DNA from: Lineus longissimus
Lineage: Eukaryota > Nemertea > Pilidiophora > Heteronemertea > Lineidae
Assembly: GCF_910592395.1 (NCBI RefSeq)
Contig: NC_088320.1
Coordinates: 2,480,001 to 2,544,000 of the forward strand
Reading direction: 5' to 3'
DNA length: 64,000 nt
Shown here: piece after piece, positions 11,453 to 25,500 of the stretch
How positions within the stretch are numbered: the first letter of the stretch is position 1
Layout of the letters: every line of letters starts with the position of its first letter
Notes under the pieces: model-generated
Database searches by the model: none
Told to the model about the DNA's origin: nothing
What the model saw: only the letters and a program-made list of their open reading frames with translations
Translations under genes and position numbers: made by a program

Positions 11453-12152
11453 GATATGATGAAGGTCCGTAAGGCAGACGTTACATAGAGCTTCACGCTT
11501 CACTCCTCACGCCTCATGCTTCACGGTTCACTCGTGAACCGAAGAATTAACAAGGTATTTCAATGAGCCCTGTCACATAGGAAAAAATGAGGGCCTAAGT
11601 TGAAATGCCTTGAAATGTCAACTGTGTCTACTAGTCACTTGAATATTAATATGGCCAAATTAGCCCCTCTGCTGCTACCTGTAGTGCCCCTTTTGGGCAA
11701 ATGCTCAGAAGTTTCTTGGGCTGTTTAATGTTACTACGACTACAGTTATGAAAAGCAGTAGAGTTCCAATCTGCTAACTTAGGCCAAGTATAATTCCTCC
11801 AAGCTTAGGCCTACTCCTTTTTAGTTAAAGATACAAGAGCAATAACATTATAGGGCCTATTAATGAAAAAAGCATGATGTTTACAAATTAGTCATGATGT
11901 CGGCAGGTATCCATCTATTGTCAACCTTTACCTTTTATTCAAAAAGTACCTTTTCAGTAGTAGATTCTTTTCAAGTAAAAAAGTAACTTTGGACTTTTGA
12001 TAAGTTGTATTTGTCTCAAGTACTTGTTAGAAGAATGTTAAATTTACAATATATGTGCCCAAATTATTCAGGCTGAAACATAATGCATTGAGGCGCCTCT
12101 TTTTTCTGTGACGAATCACAATTGTCCCGTATGGACCAAGGGGGGTTGCCGC

Positions 12153-12225
12153 ATCCTGAGGAAATCAGGGTTTGATGTTTGCAGGGCCAGAGAAGATAAA
12201 TTTTAACCCCTGATTTCTTCAGGAT
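12153..12225. repeat. Hairpin repeat (full copy)
   Basis: Arms atcctgaggaaatcaggg and cctgatttcttcaggat form a 73-bp hairpin. One related half-copy lies at 47862-47908 and aligns with the reverse complement of this one through the gggcc segment, so this is a dispersed short inverted-repeat family. Confidence 0.5.
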
Positions 12226-13017
12226 AGGTTACCGTGGACTACCTGTCCTCCTGATTGAGATGACAATGTGTGATCCAGTGAGGAGTGTCATCTACAGCTG
12301 CCTTATCTCATCATTGATTGACTAAAGAGATTTTTCAGATTGAATGAGCAAGGTTGCATGTCATCGACTGTTGTCGTGAAATGAGAGCATAGTAAGGTGT
12401 AAGGGTCAATGGGTGTTATGAGCTATGCAGACTAGAAATTTTTATCGCTGCGACATAGCCATGACAACATGCCCTTGGTGTGAAATCTGAAAATCTACAT
12501 CTATCTTATTCTAAATCTAAATTTATTCTGAACCAGCTGAAAAAAATCTGTGAATCACCATGCTTGAATGCATTTTATTGCATCTGATAATATTTTAAAT
12601 CAAAATGCTTTGTAAGGTTATAATTGCCAATACGGTGAGTTTACAAGCAAACATCAAGGTGTGAATAGTGAAAATGACAATATGAGGCAGGTGACTACAA
12701 TAATTCCCATTTCTGATGATCTCCAAACCTCATGCATTATTCTACATGTATGCTGAAGTTTATATTGATTTTGATTTTAAATGTGAATACTGAATGTTGT
12801 TTCCGCTGGCTGACAACATGTCAGGCCAAACCTGCCAGTGCCACCCAACTAAATTTTACTCAAAGATGACCTGGTTTGTAAATAGATTGTACCCTCTCCC
12901 CTAAGCCTCTTTACCCACACACACATCAAGCCACCCTCCATCCCACTGGCAGCTTTGTTTGAAGTATCCAACCTATCCTGACAGCCCGCTTATTATTTGC
13001 CAAAATATGTAGTACTA

Positions 13018-13193
13018 CAGTAGAACCTCTCTATTAAGGACATCCTCGGGACTGACAAGTGCTGTCCTTAATAGAGAGGTGTCCTAATTAGAGAGGTCAA
13101 ATTGAAAGGAAACTACCAATTTGGGACCAAAACTAGTGTCCAAAATAGAGAGGTTGTCCTAATTAGAGGTGTCCACTAAGGGAGGTTCCACTG
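13018..13193. mobile_element. Tigger/pogo-like MITE, copy 2 (complete)
   Basis: A 176-bp element with ends cagtagaacctctctatt and gggaggttccactg, flanked by TA on both sides (13016-13017, 13194-13195). The tagaacctct-type inverted ends with a TA target are typical of the pogo/Tigger branch of Tc1/mariner. The internal sequence is built from repeated attaaggaca / tagagaggt segments. Best-preserved of three copies in the window. Confidence 0.85.
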
Positions 13194-13753
13194 TACTTGT
13201 CTTGTCAACTACCAAAGATTACAACGATTTATTTTTGATACTACATGGTACATGCAACTGTAAGTGTATTTAAGGGAATCCATGGAGCCTGGGTCATATC
13301 CCCATCTTCCCAAAACAAAACACTGAGCCACAGATGATCACAGGAAGCTTTCTTGGAGCCTTGTCTATAAAGTAGCATTCAGAATAATGGGAATGTTCGC
13401 TGTCTAACTTGTTGTTTGTAATATCGATGTCTATCATTAATTATGTGTGAAATTGTTAATTCTAAATGCCGACCGCATGTGAAAGGCAAAGATGGGCTGG
13501 GCTTATTTCATTGATTTAATTTAATCAAATATTCTAATTCTTTTAAAATCCAACGAGATGTGAGTGCCAGCTGTACAATAGACACTGTGCATACATGAAT
13601 AAATAGAATGAATAGAAATCCCTCCATACAAGTGTATCTCCCAAGATGACAATATGGGAAGAATTTGTGACTGTAACAAACGAAACAGCTATGAATCTCT
13701 TTTGGGCTTAGTTCAGGGGTGGGCCTGCCCTCCCCCCAAGATAGAGTTCAGTG

Positions 13754-13917
13754 CCAAAATCTTCACTATCTATTCATCTGAATTCTGATTGTAAAATGTA
13801 TACCAGTTGTGTTGTGATTTTTAGATAGTTTGTAAAAAATCCATTACCAAAATCATCTATTCATCTGATTGTAAAATGTATACCATTTGAGTTGTGATTT
13901 TTAGATAGTTTGTAAAA
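13754..13917. repeat. Tandem duplication, period 80 bp
   Basis: The segment gattgtaaaatgtatacca begins at 13787 and again at 13867, with matching sequence before (ctattcatctg) and after (gttgtgatttttagatag). Two diverged copies, non-coding. Confidence 0.6.
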
Positions 13918-14941
13918 ATCAATATGATTATTTTTACAATCTGCCTATGGCACTATACTGCCACCATCAGCACATACAACATACACCTACTCAATGTTAG
14001 GAATCCATAGCACACCAACAGTTGGCAGAGTGCTATATGTTCCCATTTTCACATTGAAAGGAGAAGTTATCAGGTCAACTCTGGCATGAGGACATTTGCA
14101 TGAATGCTGAACGGCATTGTTTGGGCTTGGCTGTTGTGTACAGTGTATGCACGCTTTCCTAGGCTTAGAAAGTCTTTTCTGGATCTTGTTTACTTTCCCG
14201 GTTTGCTTTGCAAGCAAAAATCTGCGTTGTTCACATGCCAACAACGGGTGTTTCCATTTTCTAGAACAGCTGCTGTGTTTCACATGGCTCTTCCTTTGAC
14301 TGTACACAGCCATTGTTTCATCTTTGTGTCAATTCAATCAATGAAAATGTCAATAAAGGTGCAACTTCCTTTGGTACTGTCAAGGAGATAAGACCAATGA
14401 TATCGACTTTTTCTTTTGAAAATAGGTGTAGTGCATGGGATGACTAATGTGACACTGATAAAATTCCCAACTATGCTTCACATGACAACATGCAGAATAC
14501 CAGATAACTCATCAAGTGTTTTTTCCATAAATTCTCAATAAATTATTCATAAAAATCCTGCGCAGTTCTCCGATTCGTACGCATGCACTTATATTTTAGT
14601 TGTTGGCTGACACTTGAAAGTGACATAGTTGCAACTTTAGACTGAATATTTTGTGTTTTTCCCATTTTGCCTTTGTTACGAAATGTGAAGCACGTCATGT
14701 AGTGGACCAGTAAAAAAAATTTCCTGTTTCAGCTCAATACAGTCAAATTCTTTAATCAGACTGCTCGTGGCTTCTGGGGCTTAGCAGTTTGTGGGTGCAG
14801 TACTCTTTAGCCAGGGATTGGTGAGCGTTCTCTATCACTTTATGCTGCATCTTAAAGCACGATTACATCCAGGTCTTATTCTCATGGAATTCTGTTTTGT
14901 GTCATTTCAGATCTGCCACGAAGTTTACATCGCTGATTTAC

Positions 14942-17900
14942 ATGGGAACAAAAATAGAAATGTGCGGGAAAGTCAGCCGACAATATTGCATTATCTGTCT
15001 GATGCTACTTGCATTCCACGCAAAAGTGCGCTTGTGCGAGACTAATGCTACAACCGTAGGATCGCCGAGTAACGCAGGGGTCGAGAATAGAACTGCAGTA
15101 TTCACAGGCCAGGCCACTGGTAGCACGGCTGGGGGCGACGAAGTCACTACAGCAGCGGAGACAATCTCAGATCAAGTCTCGCACAATGCGGGCTATCAAT
15201 CGACGGAACCAAACGTTCGAAAATCAGACCAAGAGCCTCAGGAAAAACAGGAAATGTTCCTGAAATTAATTTTTGATAAGTACGGGAAAGATGGGACAAT
15301 ATCTTACGAGGGGTTTGAACATTTGATGGTGAGCCTCGGGCTGGGGAATATTAAAATTGCGCATGCGTTGGATGATCATTGGAACAAAGACCAAGGTCAG
15401 TTCAAGGAGTTTCATGAGGACCACAAGCATCCCTTGGACAGTGGGGAGGGCGACAGCCATGACCATGATCATGATCACGACCATGCGTCACATGACCACA
15501 ACAACCACGTGCACAGTTCAACTGAAACTGACGATTATGACGATTATGACGATTATGGCTTTCTCTCTGATATCTTCTACGAAGATTTACCGACGGCTAC
15601 TCCCGGTGTTACCAATGCGAAATCAAAACCAGAACGCTCAGCATTTGATCAGCTCAAGCCTGATGGTGTCACAACGTCTTCAACCAAGCAGGAGGTGACA
15701 ACACAAGGTATGAAGACGACATCAGCAGACACTGCAACGAGAGGTTCGCAAGATTCAGAATACTCTAAGGTAGGTTTCTATTTTCAAATTACTGTTAACA
15801 CCAATTACTTTGCGTGCTGACAAGAAGAGGAATGCGGCCTGAAAACCAGAATCAAGTTTGGACATACTCAGCTTGTCGGACTTTAGCGGCGTTAAGATTC
15901 TTTACTCAAAACAAGCTAAAAATATAATAAAGACTTATGAATCTTTTCATGACAGAAAAGCAATTACATTGGTAATGTTATGCTTGGATATCTTAAGGTT
16001 TTTCCTCCCCCACTTTGGTCTAAAGTAGTGAGAGAGGCAACTGTAACATTCTTTCATGAAGCGATTACAGGTAGGCTACTTCTACATGTACCATCAACAA
16101 CAGTATGGCTTCACGTTTCAAGGTGTTGCCTAGCTAAGAAGCTTCCATCTGCATCAGTGTACACTGAAGTTCAAGGTTGGTCTGAGAACTTTGTGATCAT
16201 ACAAAATGTACACCATCAACAGCGAGATGATGTGTGGTGATCTGAATGCTCCTGGTCCAAGCAAAGGCATCACTGAAGTCACGATGGTCTGTTCCCTGAA
16301 AGCTAACTGATTTCGCTTTTACTATGAATCCAACTGTAAGGGGAAGTCAGTGGCTTGGTGATATGAGTGCTGCGCTCATAAACAGAAAGTCGTGGGTTCG
16401 ACTCTTCTTAGAAGAATCACCAGTCACCGTTTCATCTTTGTGAAGCATGTCATGGAATGCAAAATTAGACATTAACCTCTGAATGACACTCGGGAGATTT
16501 GCCAGTGAGCTTTATCACTACTTTGGGACAATGAGTTATAGGGCAGTGAAAGTAGTGTTGACCAAAATGTCATCTACGATGAGGACGTTAGTGCGGCTTT
16601 ATACTCTGGTTGATTGCCATTACTTATTCAAATGGAAGTTGGCCCCTATTCTATAGTGCTACTGTAAACCATGAAAAGTTTGCAAGCATTTAGATTTTGC
16701 AAATGTATTGTCAGTTGCAAACTTTCAAAAAGTGCAAACTGTTTATGCAAAAACCAGATACATTTGGATGTGACAAATCGTCAAGGAAATGATTGTCAAT
16801 ACTGTTCTCCACTTTGGTAAAAGATTGAGAACTTGTCAGAGAGTGCCTTCCTCTCTGCTCTTCACGAATCCAACAAAAATATGGATCAATTAAGTTCACC
16901 AGGAGTAGACTGGCACACAAAATACCTCATTTTGACCATCAGTCTTTATCCACAGTGTCGACTGCAGTAGGCCATTTATAAAGTTACTGCCCATCACTCC
17001 CAGCAACCTTCCTCTAACCAATAACATGTCCTGCCCGTAAATCAAACCGTTGGACCGGCAGGAAATCTCTCGTACATCACCCAAACATCGTTTAATGTGA
17101 AATATTCTGATTTCATTACTGATACCGTCCCGCTGATTCATGTCATGTGATAAATGCTTTCCCTGTCACATGTACATCCTCGGCCACGCTTGAATAGACT
17201 AGTTTCGTGGATTTTGACTTTTGCTTTCTGACAGAATCGAGAATGGTCAAGGGATGCTATCGAAACAAAATGGAGATGAGGTTATCTGTGGCCATCTTGA
17301 CATGACATGTGTTGGTCTGGCCGAGTGGTTCTATCAGTCTGGCATGCTTCCAGCAGAGGCTTTGTTTGCCCAACTCGCTTATCTTTTGATTCAGTGTTAG
17401 GATGAGTTCCCAAAGAAAGGAATTACTCATAAAAGAAACATTGAAGAGGTAACAGAGATTATCTCTGACTTATAATTTCCTGGACATGCCTAATGGAATA
17501 GATCTTACATGTCTTTTAAGGCGATGCTGTTCCAGGGACTAAACCGGCTGAACATATACCACTCAGTCTTTGTTCCAAGGGTGGTTTTGATGTTTGACTA
17601 TAAGACCATTTGCTAGCCCTAAGGTTGCTCTCAGAGACTGTCACGTTCCTTGAGTAATCTTTGGTGTGTTTTTTACCATACAGCAGCTGCGTTGCATTTG
17701 TTTCTTTTTCCTCAAATCTTTTTGAAGCCTTCTTTTTAAAATTTCAACAGACATGACGAGACATTACATTTGTAGGCTTCAGTTTCTATTAAGTTTTTAC
17801 AAAATATCTAAAGTATGATGCTGACACCATGCACAACTCGCTAAACGGGTCCTTGCAATCATCAACAATGCATATTCTCTGGACCCTGGGAACAAGTGCT

Positions 17901-20900
17901 GTCGCAAATTTTCTGATTTCAAATTTCCATCACAATTGCACATTTCCGATTTTCAGCGTAAGGCATCCGTTACCTTTATTCTGCCCTGGTAGCTGATCCC
18001 TCCTTCACTCCAGGACACAATGCAAAGCGGGATTACATCGGGTCAGATACAGCGATCATGAATATTACCCATAATCCCACATGTTGTGTCTCGCATTGGA
18101 ATCAGAGAATTACTAAAAAGGATTGTTTATTAACCCTTTAAAACATTGAAATTGTTATCTTTCTTCATAATCAGATGGTTTGCGAAAGCCCGAAATTGCC
18201 TGCACTTGTCTACAACCGACTATACGAAACGGCATTTTGAAAAGTGCATATAGCGAAACGTGACATTTGGATTTGCGTCCTATTTGCATGTCCTAAGTGA
18301 AGTATGCTCCTCTGTTTCTGGGAGCTTGTCTAATTCTATTATAAGGAGGGTACATGACCTGTTGCTGTCTCCATAAAACAATTACTCATTCTATTTGAGG
18401 TATTTGAAATGGTCAGTTGCTCTTGATGAATAGTACATGATGATTTGTATGTTTGTCATATTAGATCCCAACTGATGGAGGGGTGACTTGTACTGCTATT
18501 GTGATAATAGCCACCTCTATTCACCATTTATTGCCCAATCAAATGATTTATGTCCTTAACGAGTCTCTCAGCGACAAAATGACCGAACTTTTCACCTGAC
18601 TGCGCAAACATCTTGCAAAATCACTGTGCCGGAAAATATCCCTAAATGCTCGCAGAATATGATCAGAGAGGATAATGACAAACATAGCTTTCAGACAGGG
18701 AAGAAAATTATCTTTTGCCCACCGCAATGTAAACAGACGTAATGAGGCGTGTTTACCCATGATCCTCTGTGTTTGATGGCTGGATATCAGTATGGCGGTA
18801 AGTGTCCGCCGCAGGGCTGCAGACGGGAAACATAGGTTTGTTTGAAAGGGGGTCATTAACTCATGATTGAGCAGAGACAAAGAGCAGGTGATCGGGGAAG
18901 AAACAATTTTTTTTGGTTGATGTAATCGGTTGAGAGCTGATAAGAATTTTTGCAAGATATTTGCCCTCAAGTTTTTGAAGTGGTTTTGATGAGAGAAGAC
19001 TTGTCTTCAGTTGAGATCGTGGTAAATTGAACACCAAGGGGATCGTAGGTTGGTGCATTACTGATTCTGGCAGAGGAGAAAGTTTATGTTTTTGAACAAT
19101 TATACGAGTTTGTTCCCGCAGGAAGTTTTCTGGACCACTTTGTATCCCTGGACGAAAGTTCAACTTCTTTGTAGACAAGACGTCATTCTGTCAACATGAT
19201 TCAGTGAAGACTGGAAATTCTGCCACAGTACCACACTGATGGAAGTTTCTGAACTAAGATGTTTTGGAACAGAATCCGGATGTAGTCTCGCTCACTTGTG
19301 GTATAAAGCATGTGCAACATCATCACAAGGTGTCATTGGCCGTCTCAAGGGTGCCACAAGATGCAGCAATATGCACAGACACCCCTCAAGGGTGAATACT
19401 GCAACACCAAATTGAGGTAGGACATGATGATTAGTGCAAGCAGATACTATCGAAACACCAAGAAGGCATCTGTCGTTACGGTAATGATAACTAATAAACG
19501 TTACAGCCTGGGGCCTCCGTCATCAAGGGCTGCACGCGATCAGATGTGATGCCGAATCGTTTTGATGAGGGCCGGATTAGACACGACTCAATCCCGTTAA
19601 GACACGGATCTGGCGTTAAGTGCAGCAAAGGTCGATAGGTCAATACTACGGCGGGTTGCGCGTGGTATTGACAAGGGTGGGATTAGCCGCGTTGAAGGGT
19701 GAGTGATTTGTCTGCAATGAGATTGGGCCAATATTGTCGGGCTCAGCAAACAGCTTGAACTCTTGCTGTTGATTTCCTGCTGAGTTCCATGATTTATTGG
19801 CGGTGAGCACTCTTGTGTGATATTTTGGCCACTTTCCAAATAAGACGGCCCGTCAAAGGCAGTCGAGCATTTCCCCGATATGACTTGGTCCATTGTCAGC
19901 CACTGTACGTCCCACATGAACCTCAAGATTTCCTGGTGCATTTTGGAGGTTTCAACAGCAGTGTTTGCCATGAAATAATAAATAGGCCATGTAGATGGTA
20001 TTGACAGCAATGGGATTATAGCCGTGGTTAGCGGGAAATGATTTGTCAGGAGTGAGATTGGACATGGTTCAGAAGGTCCTTGAATTATCCTCAATGACTT
20101 TCCTGTTGTTAAATTGGGGGCCCAAGTTCTCGATAACAATCTGCCTAGGCGAAGAAGGAAAGTCAGATTCAAGTCAAAATGCTGTTGATTCTTTCCTGTG
20201 CGCCTGTGGTGAATTGAGCCAATTTTTGACATCTCTGGATTCAGTGCAAATCAGGCAAATTTTTCCAGTTTCATACCCTCTTCTCTCGTACGTCTCTTGG
20301 TGCTCCTGGCTCAAAAAGCTCTTGAGAATCACATTGATGCATGGCGTAATTGGACAACTTTTGCTTGGTGACTCGCATTTCTTGCTTCTTTCCTAGTGCT
20401 AGAAAACCACTTGGTTGACGCAGAGTTCAACTTCCTCATTAACGGTAATTTGAATGCAAGGAGCATACCGATCCTCCACAGGTCTTGCCTCCTATGATCT
20501 CAAGGCTGACGAGGGCGCTCAAGTCTCTCAGGGTACCCTCAACTGCATACGAGCAATTGTTATCTCAATTTGATCAAATTTTATGGTTTACAGTCAGTAT
20601 TGCCACACAGATGAGCAATTTCTGTTGCTGTGATCTGCAATATTCATTGCTGAGCGTGCACCAAAGAGATCTCTCGTCGGGTAAAATCGGAATCGTTGGG
20701 TTTGACATTGGTTGCAGGTTGCAGCAATTGAGATTGCTCGTCCGGGCGGAACTTGTGCGTAGACCACATTAACACGATACCATTCCTCATGTTACAATCA
20801 ACCAATGGGTAAACAGACGCGATTCAATAATCATCTCATGTGTCGGAGTTTCGTCCCCGGTCATAAGATCCACATCTTTGATTGTTCGAGCTTACGCCAT

Positions 20901-22509
20901 TGTTCACTCATCCCCCCTGAAGAAAAGGCCACCACAGTGATTGTCTTGATAAAAGAAGGCTTAGAAGAGGTATGGAAGAGAAGCCTTCAAGTTTACGGAG
21001 AAGTGTTCTTAGTAGTTCTTAGAAGTTATCAAATGATCAGGGATTTGAGAGAGGGAAGATGATAACATGGTTGATATGACAGTGTACCATGATCTCACGT
21101 ACCGCAGGTTAAAACTGTGGGGATCCCCAACTCGTAATGTTTCATGCTCATCTATCAAACATGTCAAAGGAGGATCATTTGAGCAAGAAAAATGACCACA
21201 GAGTGATGGTGATATCCTCCCGTCGGGCAACATGGCCCAGTTATTTGGTCAGCTGAACTAGGTGAGCCTGGTGCAAAATCAAGACACCATTCAGCAATTC
21301 AGTTTTACAGATTAGGCTCCCATTTTGGCTTCAAGGTCCTTGGAATGGTTCAGATCATGAAAAAATCACTTCCGGGATCTATAAATGTAGTATGTTTTCA
21401 TCATTACTTAATTGAAGGCGTTTGAAGGAACTTGCAACAAAAGTAAGGTACATCTAGAGTGTCAACCTCTGCTCATGGTTCGTCTAGTAAATAACCTTGA
21501 TCATCTTTTCATCTCTTGATGTACCAAGTTGTTTTCATTTCCTGGATGGTGAGTTTCCTTAAAAAAAACATATTTTATTGAGTATTTCATCGCAATAAAA
21601 ACTGATGAGGTGAAGTATATTTGCCTATTTTACATCCTGCCTCTCATTTCCTTGATGGCAAAGGTGTCTCTGCCTGTGAAAAAGGAAACTTCTTGGCCTT
21701 GACGATGTCACAAAAGAATTGATCATCAAACCTGAAGAAGAAAAAAAACACTCGGAAATTGCTTCCCTGAAAAGTGGTACGAGTTTATATCCGGACAACA
21801 TGTATCACCTCTATGGTATATTTCTACTGAATTTAGTCATTGAAATGGATGAAAAAAGTAGAAATTGACGTGGAGAAATTAGTCACGGTTCACTTCTAGC
21901 TTGGCACGAGATTTACATACAACTTGTTCTTGAGATGCTTTTTGCCACAGATCTTTAAAAATGAAAACATTGGCGAATTTCGTTACCAACTATGAAAGAC
22001 ACATTGACGATATCATTCATACAAAATATCCAAAAAGATTTGATCTTACACGGTTCAACCCTGGAATAACAGCCACCAGATATGTGTGTTTGGCGTGTTT
22101 AGATTAACGTACTGCGCAATTACCTCCTCTCAAAAGAGAAATTCGGAGGAGAATTTTTACAGTACACTTGCCACGACCTGCAGAGAAATGATAGCTCCAG
22201 TGGCTCGTACATTCATTTGTAGACGATTGTGATGTGTTTTCCGAGCACGGTGCGTACCTCGGGGACCAATTTGCGATGTTGAAAGAGATCGGGGTGGCAT
22301 GACTTACTGTGATAAACATGACAAATGAAACAGCATAATGCTGCTTTTCGCAAGATTTACTGGTAGGCGGTAGCATCAAGATGAGGCGGAGCACGTGCGG
22401 GGTTAAGTCGGTGGTTTTGTTGCTGAGAATGTGATGAGAATACCCTGTCGTCTGGACCTGCCATTCGGTTCATGTAGAGTCGTGCATTGGCCATGTTGGT
22501 TTTCTTGGC

Positions 22510-22543
<34 letters not shown>

Positions 22544-25500
22544 GAGTGTTTTGCCTCAAAACTCATGATCATACCACAATCCTTCCATGATTTCCAAGTC
22601 TCTGTAGGCGTTTAGTTCAGTAGCCTCAGTCTCCTTACACAAACCCTGGTAGTCGAGCACGAACCAACTCACAAAGCCATCGATCATTTCCTTATCGCCA
22701 CCCCCTACCGCCAACGCTGACAATATTGCGTGACTGACATCAAGAAGACACAATAAAGTTGTGACTCACCAAACAATCTGAGGTGGAAAATATCATCAAT
22801 TACAAATTGAACCTTGGAGATATCTATGGCTATCCTTCATCCATGGAAATGAGCGCAATAAAAAGTAATACTGGTATCCGTCGTATGTTTAGAAAACCCT
22901 TGCTCATGTTGTTGCTAAAAGTGGTCCCTTTCCTTTTCTTGGGTGACAGTTTGGCTTGGTTATTGATTGGTTCAATGAAGATCTGATGACGACCAGAAGC
23001 AGTAGAATCAAGGGATAGATCACTGTGGGACATTTTAAAAATTTACATGTTGTGACACTGAACTCTAATCACTATCGCCATCAAGGACTGTCCACAGCAG
23101 CCGGTTTGGTGAGTCGCTTGGTATTTTAAAAGGGGGTGCAAAGGCAATTTGCCAGGGTTTCATCTCCAGTGTAGTTATCAGGCAGCCAGGCCTCTAGTTT
23201 ACACTTCATTGAGTTAACCTTTCAAATGGTATCAACATTCGAGTTCTTCGATCATCCCGCTTTGACAGATATTCTAAAACGCCTCAGTTAGTTTTTAGCG
23301 TGAAAGACCAATGTATTGGTGCGAACGCAAGGAAATCACGGTGCGGGGTGTGTCCCAAATGATGTATTAATTGAGAAGCCTGATATGTCCTGACTCAAGG
23401 TGTCATCCCATTGTTACTTTACCGGGGATTTGCCCCTTCAGCTTAACCGAGGACTATGTTCAAGAATGTGTCAGTGGAGCTATGCCGGGCTGTCTCCAAT
23501 CGCTTCCGGCCGATGGACCAATTTGATATCATTTCGATTTCCTGTCCAAAGGGCGAAATTTGATTTGTCAAGGGATTTTGTTCCGGTGACTTGGTCAACG
23601 AATGTCTAACAACGTTTTCAAGATTGAATTGTGAATTTGTCAGAGAATTTCATCATGCTTTTGGATATTTATTGCTGACAAGTACTTGGTCATGTTCCTG
23701 TACAGTTCATACCTTGCCACTTATGCCAGGAATTGCATATTGAGCTTCTATTACTACTAGATGCTAGGCCATTTGAACAGACGCCATTCGACCTGCACAG
23801 CATATTCACAACAGGTTTCACATGCCATGGTTTCCGTTGTCGAACTTTGAAGATGATCCTTGTAAATGGGAAAAAGCGGTCAATTGGCCACGCATAATTA
23901 TCTTGAACAGGTATAACGACCTAAAAAGTGTCAGGAAGAGCTCCCTAACCTCATATTATTGTAGAGTCTACAAAGAGATGAATTTGGTAATATAATGTGA
24001 AAATGTCACATCTCACCATGGTCTTGCACATTTGCAACGAAGGGTTACTCTTATGGAAATTCTTAGGATGGCTGAGCTCGGCAAAAAAGTGCACTTAGCA
24101 ATTTATGGCCGACTGGTGTCCTTCGTGTATTATCTTCCCCATGAAAGAAATCTTCAGTTTGACCAAAAAACTTTCTTTGCCAGAAACATCCCTGGTTGTC
24201 TACATCTCATCCATCGTCGTGTTTTTTCTGCGTCAGCTGTGGAAATATTTTGTTCGTTTCGTGTCTCAGGTGGTCCCGTGGGCAATTAGGGCAAGAAACC
24301 CTATACTTGTAGTTCGAAATGGGAAAAACCAATTGGAGACTTCCTCAGTTGTTTAGAATATTGCTGTCACTTTCATGTGATTGGACTAGTTTAAAGTCAG
24401 GTCATTGTAAAGTTCAACGTCAATTCTTGACATGGCAAAGTGGAACTCCCTTTCAACCTTATCATCTGTCAGTGTATGTTTTAGGCCGAAGTTACATAGA
24501 CCTCATTCGTTCATTTACCACGAGTCACTTTCCGGGTTTTTCTTTCATTCCTCGATGAATGCACGCCTCAAGGCCGTGCTTTTACAGGGGAACGAAAGCA
24601 AAAGGGGAAAATGAGTCCTGGGAAATGAACGAATGAGGTCTATGTAACTTCGGCCTTAGAGGCATTTTTCAGGGAACGCCACCTTTCCCAGTTGGTTTGG
24701 TTCAAATTGCCTAAAAGCATCAACTCGCCACAAATAGATAAGATAAAAAGTTCGATTAGAGCTTCTGGCAATCTGAACTCAATATCTGCCATTAGACGAA
24801 AGCCAAAATGAAATTTTGCGACTATAAATTGCTTTGGGGGTTATGAAACCCACAGAAGTATGCGTTGGTCTTCAAATCTAACAGAATTTGAAGTTTGCAA
24901 ACACGGTTACAAACTCACTAACTTGAGTTGTGAGACCCCGTGGGTGACTCTGTCCTGCACCAAGCGTCAGTTGCTGCATGCTGTTTGTCTACTTGAGTCC
25001 AACTGCTATCTATCATGATGATTAGCTGTTAATTGTTTTGTCACTGTGCTCGCAGCTTTGAGTATTTGACCAGGAGTGAACCACCTCTTCAGTGACAACT
25101 GCCCAGCCAAAATATAAGTAAATCTTTATGATATACTAGGAGTTTTCCTGATATTCATAAAACATAAATGTAGATGACGATACATTTTAGGAAAAACGTA
25201 TCTGGTGAATTCTCTTCATCCCTGCAAAACAACAAGTAATCAATCAACTTCCAGCTCCTCTTGTGTATACAGCGGTCCAATTTAATTAGAGTGTGATATC
25301 CTTGGAATTAAAAGAGCTCCTTCCGTTATTTGATTACTTTCTAACCTGGGATGACTCCACTGGTCCCAGAGGCAATTAAATTGGGAAGAGAAATGTTTCA
25401 TTTCAGATCACTAAGTCATGTTGTTTTATCTTGTATGCTGCAGTCATCAGTCAGGTTTTTCTCCAGACCTAGACATTAATGCAATAGATGTAGGTCTTAC

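Larger units (their letters stand above)
10065..14941. other. Divergent intergenic region between SLC30A and SLC39A
   Basis: About 4.9 kb separate the two start codons, transcribed away from each other. It holds promoter-like motifs for SLC30A (10481-10513), a foldback element (10988-11452), a small hairpin (12153-12225), a Tigger-like MITE (13018-13193) and an 80-bp tandem duplication (13754-13917). No coding exon was recognised. The likely acceptor of a 5' untranslated intron for SLC39A is the ttcag ending at 14909. Confidence 0.6.

Noticed and set aside
14148-14799. Metal-response cores TGCACGC (14148) and GGGTGCA (14793) upstream of SLC39A
   Set aside because: With one core expected per about 1 kb on both strands, these two are within chance. 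Neither has the extended consensus.
14897-14899. Upstream ATG as the SLC39A start
   Set aside because: A strong acceptor (gtcatttcag) ends at 14909 and the ATG at 14942 leads straight into a signal peptide, so 14897 is probably intronic.
16345-16420. Functional tRNA gene
   Set aside because: Has A- and B-box-like segments but no paired acceptor stem; the tail matches another SINE copy at 59205-59335.
17313-17350. tRNA-like A box (tctggccgagtggttc)
   Set aside because: Resembles the D-arm region of Leu/Ser tRNAs, but no matching B box or cloverleaf follows at the right spacing.
18548-18970. Minus-strand open frame of 140 codons
   Set aside because: No family resemblance and no plausible splice partners; looks like chance open sequence in an intron.
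19597-20232. Minus-strand open frame of 211 codons in SLC39A intron 1
   Set aside because: No recognisable domain or family and composition like translated non-coding DNA. It overlaps a diverged direct repeat.
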